Assembly (NCBI GenBank): GCA_964617875.1
Contig: CAZUAI010000116.1
Span: 1 to 13,411, forward strand
Direction of reading: 5' to 3'
Source of the DNA: CAZMVY01 sp964617875
Lineage (GTDB): Bacteria > Planctomycetota > Phycisphaerae > UBA1845 > PWPN01
DNA length: 13,411 bases
This document shows, piece after piece, positions 8,701 to 13,411 of this stretch (position 1 is the first letter of the stretch; every line of letters begins with the position of its first letter). A program made the translations under genes and the position numbers. The notes beneath the pieces are model-generated. The model saw only the letters and a program-made list of their open reading frames with translations, searched no databases and was not told the DNA's origin.

Positions 8701-10690
8701 CTCGCTGATCGTGTTCGCCGGCCCCGACATGATGAACAACATCCGCATCATCACCGAGAAGCTCGACCAGACGCAGCCGGTGCTGGAGCTGGGCATGCGC
8801 GTGATCCGGCTTCAGCAGGCCAGGGCGGAGGACCTGTCCAAGCGGCTACAGGAGTTCTTCAAGGAGATGGCGGGCCAGAAGGCCGGGTCGAAGGAAGGAT
8901 CGTCGATCATCAACTTCAAGCAGTTTGACGCCGCCACGCAGAAGGACGTTCTGCGGAAGCTCGTGCACCAGGACGTGACGATCACGCCCGACGCGCGGAC
9001 GAACTCGCTGCTGGTCCTGGCCCCGGCCGACAGCGTCGACATGCTCGAGCAGATGATCCAGATGCTCGACGAGGTCACGCCGATCACGGCGACGATCCAG
9101 ATGTTCGTGCTCCGCAACGCCGACGCGGAAGAGACGTTGAAGCTGCTCGAGGAGCTGTTCCAGGTCGGCGAGAAGGCGAAGAAGGGCGCCGGCGGCCAGG
9201 GCGAGACGGAGCGGCAGCTGGTCGTGGGCGCCAGCGGGGGCGGCGTGACGACCGGCGCGGTGGAGCTGGCGTTCAGCGTCGACAAGCGGACGAACACGGT
9301 GATCGCCGCCGGCAGCCCGGAGTACCTCGACACCGTCGAGCAGGTCATCCGCTCGCTGGATTCGCTGGACATCCAGAACCGCGTGCAGCGGATCGTCAAG
9401 CTCCGCAACGCGGTCGCCGAGGACGTGGCCACGACGATGGAGGGGTATTTCAAGGCCGAGGAGCAGGCCGTCAAGACCGAGGGCACCGAGGAGTCCGTCC
9501 TGAAGAAGCTCGAGCGCCAGGTGACCGTCAAGGCCGACAAGGGCTCCAACACGGTCCTGCTGAGCTACAACCCGCGGATGGAGTCCCAGATCGTTGACAT
9601 GATCAACAAGCTCGACCAGCAGCCGCCCCAGGTCATGATCCAGGTTCTGCTGGCGGAGATCACGTTGAGCGACAACCTCGAGCTGGGCATGGAGTTCGCC
9701 CTGCAGGATCTGCGGTTCACGGAGGGCGCGACGGTCGGCCCGAACAACACGATTCAGGGCAACGGCTACGATCTCGTCGCCGGGACCGACATCGGGGCGG
9801 CCGGCAGCGGCAGCGGCTTCTCCTTCACGATCACCGGCGAGGATTTCAACTTCCTCTTCCACGCCCTCCAGGGCGAGAGCCGGATCGAGGTCCTGAGCCG
9901 CCCGTCGATCATGGTCGCCGACAACGAGAAGGCCAACATCACCGTCGGCACCCGCGTGCCGGTCGTGCAGAACGTGACGGTCTCCACGGGCGGCATCGTC
10001 GTCCCGTCGGTGAGTTACGAGAAGGTCGGCATCCTGCTCGACGTGGAGCCGCACATCAACCCCGACGGCTATGTGAACCTGTCGGTCAAGCCGACGATCT
10101 CGGACATCGGCACCTCGTCGATCTCGGTCGGCTCGGGCATCAACCTGCCCACCTTCCTCGAGCGTTCGGCGGAGACGGTCGTCACCGTCCGCGACGGCGA
10201 GACGATCGTGATCGGCGGTCTGATCAAGGGCAGCGACACCGGCGGCGAGACGAAGGTTCCGCTCTTCGGCGACGTGCCCATTCTCGGCAACGCCTTCCGG
10301 GCTTCGACGCGCAAGAAGGAAAAGACCGAGCTGTTGATCGTCCTCACGCCGCACGTGATTCGCACCGAGGAGGAGGCCCGCGAGATATCGATCCGGCAGC
10401 GGGACCAGTCCGGTCTGCTCGAGCGTGTCCGCATCAGCCCGCTGATGGAGAAGCTCCAGGTGAAGCCGGAGGACGAAGGGCTCCTTCCGGCGGGTGAGTT
10501 GCCGACGACACGGCCGGCCGGCACGGGCGGTCCGCAGATCCAGCTCAAGGGGCCGGTGTACGGGCCGCCGCTGGATCTCTACGGGCCGGAGACAAACGCC
10601 GTGCGGGAGTCGTCCGAAGGCCCCGGCGCGGCCGAGGTTGCGACGAAGCAGGATGAAGGTGCCAATGTCCGGGTCACGGTCGGCCGGTAA
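5717..10690 (+). CDS. Giant secretin (GspD/PilQ superfamily) with 14 N-domain repeats
   Basis: A 1657-residue outer-membrane channel protein, more than twice the usual GspD length (about 650-750). Residues 1-27 form a signal peptide (WVITTAVAVLAA core, cut after VASA). A TTQP/STQP linker follows, then a half-domain (IEVVGDKLVVAG), then 14 complete N-type repeats (about residues 111-1305) with marks such as DPRTNTLIVAG and DARSNALIVSA. The secretin domain spans about 1306-1545: VMIQVLLAEITL, VLSRPSIMVADNEKANITVGTRVPVV, YEKVGILLDVEPHI, VPLFGDVPILGNAF and TELLIVLTPHVIR match the family closely. A 110-residue Pro-rich tail ends the protein. The secretin fold makes a gated multimeric pore for type II secretion or type IV pili; no ATPase or platform gene is in the window to decide which. 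It lies 13 bases after the N-domain partner and overlaps the lipoprotein gene. The secretin identity is certain; the system is not. Confidence 0.95.
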   Translation: MRGWVITTAVAVLAAPTWPGRVPVASAQPEASPPTTQPAGAPPSTQPSIAAPTTQPAAAPPGPIAYTGSTELSDSARIEVVGDKLVVAGTQSDLALIRTLVEAMEQTGPQMEIKLFSMKNIQAQSVAPTLQRLWTELQQGRVTTPEDRVSILADQLSNTIVIGGTQANIDRLGKLIEGFENAPRFVDEIKNWTPIELKHIRASEAADVVRQTLEKMQKSRGVSGPSPIDVQVDPRQNTLLIVAPQKDIDQVRRLIDIIDQEPKSEFGGVAKLAVFPLVKGSADTIAKTLDDMIKLEGQQQNAVKEQIRRLRLTIKAGADGRMEDLPDLDLEKPIKIVADKGMNAVIIGTTEKNIVPLTQIVNLLDTVPTSEEMLIRVFPLKNADAQNMQEMLTNVFKQGKDLAEVPGKTDVKRVPPGPAGSAMAYNVNIASDPRTNTLIVAGRMEQLALAQKLVEEMDVEGIGVRFPVRILHVEHADPERISDIVTKLNQGRMDALKSRGVKSIEMERVFIVPDARSESIIVSAKEENFKEVEELVRRLDSTPANFLGDIHIITCTNLTASDLGPKIEQLWEKRASLKASKTGEKFTEKPVIITDTRSNALVIASSKEDYVAIEALVKQLEQQPLAPTAEIRLHVLKHSEAGKLGPQLQKLFEERAKNRLAKGQEEQPSDRVTIVTDDMSNTLLIAASRETYDEMVRLLSQLDVPLDVAGVIKLYPLQNADATRAAKLIEDLFQKGIQRGGATAAVPESQKKVSIVTDARSNALIVSASPENFAIVERLLKQIDSSETPGFITPESRIFQIKYADAVKVADMLGKLVDGIKKSLPQVEQDQLNMTFIPEDRSNVVIVTGSRYGMKRAEELIEKIDREPGTPSGEPQVYQLKHATASKLAEMLTELFEKRKPTGGQSSSAKTPVYIVAAEDSNSLIVTAAREDHSIVQQLLGMLDKQSAFAQQMEIIPLQRAKAEDLSDTLTKLLEKQKGTAKGTAYSIAPEARTNSLIVFAGPDMMNNIRIITEKLDQTQPVLELGMRVIRLQQARAEDLSKRLQEFFKEMAGQKAGSKEGSSIINFKQFDAATQKDVLRKLVHQDVTITPDARTNSLLVLAPADSVDMLEQMIQMLDEVTPITATIQMFVLRNADAEETLKLLEELFQVGEKAKKGAGGQGETERQLVVGASGGGVTTGAVELAFSVDKRTNTVIAAGSPEYLDTVEQVIRSLDSLDIQNRVQRIVKLRNAVAEDVATTMEGYFKAEEQAVKTEGTEESVLKKLERQVTVKADKGSNTVLLSYNPRMESQIVDMINKLDQQPPQVMIQVLLAEITLSDNLELGMEFALQDLRFTEGATVGPNNTIQGNGYDLVAGTDIGAAGSGSGFSFTITGEDFNFLFHALQGESRIEVLSRPSIMVADNEKANITVGTRVPVVQNVTVSTGGIVVPSVSYEKVGILLDVEPHINPDGYVNLSVKPTISDIGTSSISVGSGINLPTFLERSAETVVTVRDGETIVIGGLIKGSDTGGETKVPLFGDVPILGNAFRASTRKKEKTELLIVLTPHVIRTEEEAREISIRQRDQSGLLERVRISPLMEKLQVKPEDEGLLPAGELPTTRPAGTGGPQIQLKGPVYGPPLDLYGPETNAVRESSEGPGAAEVATKQDEGANVRVTVGR
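6047..9631 (+). repeat. Array of 14 secretin N-domain repeats in the giant secretin
   Basis: Fourteen consecutive beta-alpha-beta-beta-alpha units average about 85 residues. Each opens with a strand such as IRVFPLKNADA and closes with a helix ending near LD. The loop between the first helix and the hairpin varies most: units 4, 5, 13 and 14 carry long insertions (unit 13 has about 45 residues with KAGSKEGSS and FKQFDAATQ; unit 14 is Gly-rich). At DNA level the core often reads CGGACGAACACGCTG or a close variant (near 7017, 8695, 8997, 9289), as also in the upstream gene. Confidence 0.85.
10655..10659 (+). promoter_or_regulatory. Ribosome binding site for the lipoprotein gene, inside the secretin gene
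   Basis: GAAGG lies 5 bases before the ATG at 10665. It supports that start over the in-frame ATG at 10653, which has only a poor site, and over the ATG at 10722, which would remove the basic n-region of the lipoprotein signal. Confidence 0.5.
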
Positions 10691-11234
10691 CGCGGATCGG
10701 CGCGTTCGCTCGTCTCTCCGGATGCTGACGGCCTTCGTCGGGCTGGCGGCGGCCGGGTGCCAGACGCCGCCGGGCGGGGGTCCGGCCGGGCGAGCCCTGC
10801 AGGATCTGGAACCGAACGTCATCAAGATCGTCACCTTCTGGGGTCAGAGCCCGTTCGGGCCCGTCGGCGGCGGGTCGAAGCCGGGCGGCTTCGTCATCGG
10901 GGCCCTGTATCTGGTCGCGCCTACGGAGAAGGGCGGCGAGCGGGGCGTCTTCGGCGACGGGATCATCCATGTCTACATGTACGTGCTGGAGAAGGCCGCG
11001 GACGGCAAGACGGTGAATCGCCGCCTGGCGAAGGAGTGGCTGTACACACCCGAGCAGGCCCTGCCATACCGTACCAAGCGGCCGTTTCTCGGCGGCTACG
11101 GCTACCAGCTGCACTGCGCCTGGGGCGATGCGGACGTGCTCGGCAAACGCATCGAGATCGAGGTCCGCTTCGAGCGCAAGGACGGCCGGGTCATCACGGG
11201 CCGGCCCAAGCAGTACATTGTGCCGACCGGATAG
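10665..11234 (+). CDS. Predicted lipoprotein of unknown function, possible secretin accessory
   Basis: A 189-residue protein. The N-terminus has a basic n-region (RRVRSSLR), a short hydrophobic core (MLTAFVGLAAA) and a Cys at residue 32 in the context LAAAGC. The -3 position is Ala rather than the usual Leu, so the lipobox is acceptable but not ideal. The mature part (about 158 residues) looks beta-rich, with GDGIIHVYMYVLE, GGYGYQLHCAWGD and IEIEVRFERKDGRVI suggesting a beta-sandwich; I do not recognise a named family. It overlaps the secretin gene by 26 bases in another frame, so it is almost surely co-translated with it. Known pilotins (PulS/OutS, PilF) are small lipoproteins that take secretins to the outer membrane, which makes that role possible from position alone. 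An unrelated cell-surface lipoprotein remains an alternative. Confidence 0.8.
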   Translation: MSGSRSAGNADRRVRSSLRMLTAFVGLAAAGCQTPPGGGPAGRALQDLEPNVIKIVTFWGQSPFGPVGGGSKPGGFVIGALYLVAPTEKGGERGVFGDGIIHVYMYVLEKAADGKTVNRRLAKEWLYTPEQALPYRTKRPFLGGYGYQLHCAWGDADVLGKRIEIEVRFERKDGRVITGRPKQYIVPTG

Positions 11235-11249
11235 CGCAGGACATCTGCG
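11235..11249 (+). terminator. Small hairpin directly after the lipoprotein stop codon
   Basis: CGCAG, loop GACAT, CTGCG form a perfect 5-base-pair stem starting at the base after the TAG. No U-tract follows, so it may stabilise the mRNA end or be incidental rather than act as an intrinsic terminator. Confidence 0.3.
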
Positions 11250-11301
11250 GGACGGGCTACAAGGGCGGCGGCCAGGGTCGCTCCGTCGCCTCCGACCCAC
11301 T

Positions 11302-11324
11302 GCCCGCCGCGTGGCGGCACGGGC
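11302..11324. terminator. GC-rich hairpin between convergent genes
   Basis: GCCC (11302-11305) pairs with GGGC (11321-11324) and GCCGC (11306-11310) pairs with GCGGC (11314-11318) around a GTG loop, with a two-base AC bulge: nine base pairs in all. It lies between the 3' ends of the plus-strand lipoprotein gene and the minus-strand pilin-like gene and could work in both directions. There is no U-run on either side, so intrinsic termination is uncertain. Confidence 0.35.
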
Positions 11325-11344
11325 GGCCAGCCGACGGCGGGGGC

Positions 11345-12139
11345 CTATTGCTGGCGGTCGATCCAGCGATAGAGCGTCTGGACCCTCTCGGTCCAGGTCC
11401 CTTCGGCCTTCTCCCAGGTGAAGAGCATGTCGCCTCGCACGTACCGCACGTGGCCGTCCCGGAAGCAGACGTTTAGGCCGTCGCGGTGGGTCTGCCGGAT
11501 GATGTCCGGATCGAGCACGAGATCGCTGAGCACGAAACGCCGGTGGGGCACGCGGTCCCATGGAATGTAGGAGAACTCCGCCCGCCGTCCGAAGCTGGCC
11601 TTGGTGTGGTTCACCACCCAGGGGCGGTCGGGGCGGAACTTCGTCTCGGGACGTGGCGGCCACGGGTTGGTTGGCGACTGGTAGCGGTAGTCGTCGTCCT
11701 TCTGGCTCGGGCAGAAACAGGTTCGGATCTCGCGCAACTGGCGCGTCGAATACAGGTAGCCGAAGTTCACCCAATCGCCCAGCACGCCCGGGTCCGGGTC
11801 GTTCTTGACGTGAAAGATCAGGTAGTTCCAGTACCAGAGCTGTTCCATGGGGCCGACGGGGACGTAGTCCTCCCGGGGTGAATCAAACCAGGTGAGCGGC
11901 GGCTGCTTCTTGTTGTCGTACGCATACGCCTCCAGGGCCACGGCCAGACCGTGAAGATGCGCGCCGCAGGCGCCACGTCGGGCGGATTCCTGGGCACGCT
12001 CGAGGCTGGGCAGCAGCATCGCCGCCAGCATGGCGATGATCGCGATGACGACGAGCAACTCCACGAGCGTGAAGGCGGGGCGGGCACCGCTCGGGCGGCG
12101 CCGGTACGATTTCGGCATGAAACCGAGTTCGTGCCTCAC
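11345..12139 (-). CDS. Type IV pilin-like protein with prepilin N-terminus and H-X9-DG motif
   Basis: A 264-residue protein. The leader is basic (PKSYRRRPSGARPA), followed by FTLVELLVVIAII and a hydrophobic helix to MLLPSL. The mature protein would begin at Phe23 with Glu at mature position 5, as in type IV pilins; the residue before the cut is Ala instead of the usual Gly. Then come an ARRGACGAHLHGLAVALEAY segment and a CFCPSQ segment, as in planctomycete DUF1559-type pseudopilins, and near the C-terminus His218, nine residues, Asp-Gly (228-229), the H-X9-DG processing-associated motif. The GTG at 12139 is chosen because GGGGAGG lies 5 bases upstream; the ATG at 12118 is in frame but has no site at a proper distance. 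It has its own promoter and converges on the secretin operon. Planctomycetes carry many such paralogues, so a link to this secretin is only possible. It is slightly shorter than the usual 300 or more residues. Confidence 0.9.
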   Translation of the reverse strand: MRHELGFMPKSYRRRPSGARPAFTLVELLVVIAIIAMLAAMLLPSLERAQESARRGACGAHLHGLAVALEAYAYDNKKQPPLTWFDSPREDYVPVGPMEQLWYWNYLIFHVKNDPDPGVLGDWVNFGYLYSTRQLREIRTCFCPSQKDDDYRYQSPTNPWPPRPETKFRPDRPWVVNHTKASFGRRAEFSYIPWDRVPHRRFVLSDLVLDPDIIRQTHRDGLNVCFRDGHVRYVRGDMLFTWEKAEGTWTERVQTLYRWIDRQQ

Positions 12140-12144
12140 CACAA

Positions 12145-12151
12145 CCTCCCC
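12145..12151 (-). promoter_or_regulatory. Ribosome binding site for the pilin-like gene
   Basis: On the minus strand GGGGAGG is followed by TTGTG and then the GTG start at 12139. This is the strongest Shine-Dalgarno sequence in the window and favours a GTG start over the ATG at 12118, which lies 26 bases from it. Confidence 0.6.
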
Positions 12152-12270
12152 GTTACGATGGAGCGGCGGCGACACCAATACATGCGATTTCAAATGGGCG
12201 GCAAACAGGACCGCCAACAGTCGGCGTTCTGCCCAGCCTGCCCCCGCTCTTGCACACCAGAGATCGCTTA

Positions 12271-12299
12271 ATTGTAGGGTATCTGGCGACGGGTGTCTA
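12271..12299 (-). promoter_or_regulatory. Sigma70-type promoter for the pilin-like gene
   Basis: On the minus strand the -35 box TAGACA (12299-12294) and the -10 box TACAAT (12276-12271) are separated by 17 bases; each matches consensus at 5 of 6 positions. Transcription would start near 12264, giving a leader of about 125 bases. The leader holds a small hairpin at 12212-12226 (CGCCGA, loop CTG, TTGGCG with one G-U pair). The promoter lies in the 191-base gap after the upstream minus-strand gene, so the pilin-like gene can be transcribed independently. Confidence 0.6.
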
Positions 12300-12330
12300 T
12301 GCCTCGACGTGGTGTGCCGGAACGCTCGGT

Positions 12331-12948
12331 TCAGCCGCCGGTGGCCTGCTCGTTCAATCGGGTGACAACATACCGCCATCCCGCCGCCAGTTCGTCAAAT
12401 TCATACCGCAGGATGTCCGCAACCAGGACGTGATCGCCGACCTCCAGTGCCTCCTTGAGTTCGCGGAGCTTGTCTCGCAGGGCGGTGACCCACTCGCCGC
12501 CGTCCGTGCCTGCCGCCTCGATTGTGCCGAGGTTCGTGCCGAGCAGCTGGGCGCATTTGGTCAGCGAATCATGCACGCGGCCCCAGGCCTGGAAGCATAC
12601 GCGCAGGATGCCCATGGCCTCGGTCGTATTCCCCTGCGAGAGGAGATCGGCGGCTCTGATTCGGCTCCGGTCGCTTTCGTCGATCAGTTCTTCGGCCCCG
12701 GCGAGGGCCTGGCGGACAAGTTCGTGGAGGTCGCTCGACTGAAACTCGATGCGCCCGAAGGCGCCGACGGACTGGCGGAGCCTGTCGTCCAGGGCGTCCG
12801 ACTCGACGGTCTGCCCGTCGCAGCGAATGCACGTGATCAACCGGTGGCGGTCCGTCAGCCGTGAGCGGACCTCGTGCGTCAATTGTTCGAGCGTCAAAGC
12901 CCGGGCATCGTCAACGGTTACCGGTTCGTCATCGAGGTAGACTTCCAT
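12331..12948 (-). CDS. Hypothetical protein, 205 residues, beta-rich N-terminus and helical C-terminus
   Basis: The ATG at 12948 is chosen because AGGAG lies 8 bases upstream; the frame stays open to 13122, but that extension (Pro/Ser/Arg-rich) looks non-coding. The first 70 residues suggest a small alpha/beta unit: MEVYLDDEPVTVDD, a helix (LEQLTHEVRSRL), RLITCIRCDGQTVE and FGRIEFQS. From about residue 75 it is almost all amphipathic helix: ELVRQALAGAEELIDE, AMGILRVCFQAWGRVHDSL, WVTALRDKLRELKEALE and DILRYEFDELAAGWRYV, as in a four-helix bundle. There is no signal peptide or membrane segment, so it should be cytoplasmic. I do not recognise the family. It runs in the same direction as the pilin-like gene but is separated from it by 191 bases and that gene's own promoter. 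It is likely a real gene; its function is unknown. Confidence 0.75.
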   Translation of the reverse strand: MEVYLDDEPVTVDDARALTLEQLTHEVRSRLTDRHRLITCIRCDGQTVESDALDDRLRQSVGAFGRIEFQSSDLHELVRQALAGAEELIDESDRSRIRAADLLSQGNTTEAMGILRVCFQAWGRVHDSLTKCAQLLGTNLGTIEAAGTDGGEWVTALRDKLRELKEALEVGDHVLVADILRYEFDELAAGWRYVVTRLNEQATGG

Positions 12949-12956
12949 GCCTGATG

Positions 12957-12961
12957 CTCCT
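12957..12961 (-). promoter_or_regulatory. Ribosome binding site for the 205-residue hypothetical gene
   Basis: AGGAG on the minus strand, 8 bases before the ATG at 12948. It decides this start against the longer upstream in-frame possibilities, none of which has a comparable site. Confidence 0.6.
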
Positions 12962-13207
12962 GGGGCTGGGCTTTCGCTTGCGCTCCGCGTTCCATGGGGG
13001 TCGGCGCGCGTGACGCCTTCGTTGGCATCGACGATCCAACCCTTCAGACTTGAGGGCGAACGCTCCGTTTGTTGGCGGGAACCCGGGCAGGGGCTCAAGA
13101 CGATTCTAGTTCTGTTGCTCAATCCTTCGCGGCCGGGATGCCCCGAGTCGCCGGGGGCGCGAACGCATCACAGGACGCCGGACGAGATCCCACCTCAATC
13201 GCGGCTT

Positions 13208-13219
13208 GCCAGTACTGGC
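13208..13219. promoter_or_regulatory. Perfect 12-base palindrome, possible operator
   Basis: GCCAGTACTGGC equals its own reverse complement. It lies about 260 bases upstream of the ATG of the minus-strand hypothetical gene, in non-coding DNA. A dimeric regulator could bind such a site, but no second copy was seen in the window and its role is unknown. Confidence 0.25.
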
Positions 13220-13411
13220 GGCGGGTTCGATAGGGCTGATCGACGACGACAGATTTCCCCGTGGATATGTCGGCTTATCGTGCGTTGCCGTCGAGAACAA
13301 GTGTATTGTCCACACACCGACATCCTGACACGTCATTGTCGTTGAAAACGTATTTTACTAACCCAACCTTCGCACGGCGATGGAAATCGCGAGCGAGAAT
13401 CGGCGTTGGCG

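Larger units (their letters stand above)
12949..13411. other. Stretch without a supportable gene
   Basis: Open frames here (for example 12947-13345 plus, 13106-13336 minus) encode Arg/Pro/Ser-rich sequence with no recognisable domain and look like chance frames in GC-rich DNA. The part after about 13250 is visibly richer in A/T, as expected of a regulatory region. On the minus strand I found no -35/-10 pair as good as the one at 12271-12299; the best was a weak TTGTTC, 17 bases, TAAGCC near 13300-13272. The promoter of the 12948 gene should lie here. Confidence 0.5.

Noticed and set aside
6115..8928. 937-residue plus-strand open frame inside the giant secretin gene
   Set aside because: It is an out-of-frame shadow of GC-rich coding DNA: its product is a monotonous Arg/Gly/Ala/Asp/His mixture with no domain, while the overlapping frame carries clear secretin N domains.
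8846..10834. 662-residue minus-strand open frame opposite the secretin channel domain
   Set aside because: Antisense frame without stops because of third-position G/C bias. Its composition (Arg, Asp, Leu, His, Val) is typical of such shadows, and the sense strand has a conserved family match.
11486..11881. Plus-strand open frames opposite the pilin-like gene
   Set aside because: The minus strand encodes a clear prepilin motif and H-X9-DG motif in one continuous frame; the plus-strand frames have neither domains nor convincing start sites.
13338..13368. Plus-strand promoter using TTGTCG or TTGAAA as the -35 box
   Set aside because: At 16-18 bases the matching -10 positions read TAACCC or AACCTT, too far from consensus.
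13380..13411. ATG at 13380 (MEIASENRRW...) as the start of a gene running off the right edge
   Set aside because: Only ten or so codons are visible, with no clear Shine-Dalgarno sequence, so it cannot be supported.

Overview
This is GC-rich DNA (strong G/C bias at third codon positions) that most resembles the phylum Planctomycetota, probably Phycisphaerae. The hints are a pilin-like protein with both the FTLVELL prepilin motif and the planctomycete-type H-X9-DG motif, Pro-Thr-Thr-Gln-Pro linkers in exported proteins, and very large secretin-family proteins. The taxonomic call rests on these protein signatures, not on a marker gene.

Positions 1-11234 (+ strand) look like one operon of three genes. 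The first is cut by the left edge: 1900 residues are visible, made of a Pro/Ala-rich N-terminal stretch and then about 20 complete secretin N-domain (ring-building, KH-like) repeats, with no outer-membrane secretin barrel. After 13 bases comes a 1657-residue giant secretin: signal peptide, TTQP linker, 14 complete N-domain repeats, a canonical C-terminal secretin channel domain and a Pro-rich tail. A classical GspD has four N-type domains (N0-N3). A 189-residue predicted lipoprotein overlaps the end of the secretin gene by 26 bases; by position it could be an accessory or pilotin-like protein, but its fold is not recognised. The three products could form one envelope structure, with a channel in the outer membrane, a very long periplasmic neck, a barrel-less N-domain partner and a lipid-anchored helper.

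The 110-base gap 11235-11344 lies between convergent genes and holds two GC-rich hairpins without U-tracts. On the minus strand, 12139-11345 encodes a type IV pilin-like protein with its own good sigma70-type promoter (TAGACA, 17 bases, TACAAT) and Shine-Dalgarno sequence. Upstream of it, also on the minus strand, 12948-12331 encodes an unrecognised 205-residue, mostly helical protein. The last 463 bases (12949-13411) hold no supportable gene; they contain a perfect 12-base palindrome and are visibly richer in A/T toward the right edge.

The most notable points are the unusual number of secretin N domains spread over two adjacent genes, a five-domain super-repeat inside the first protein, and half-domains facing each other across the gene junction (the first protein ends with the first half of a domain, the second begins with the second half).
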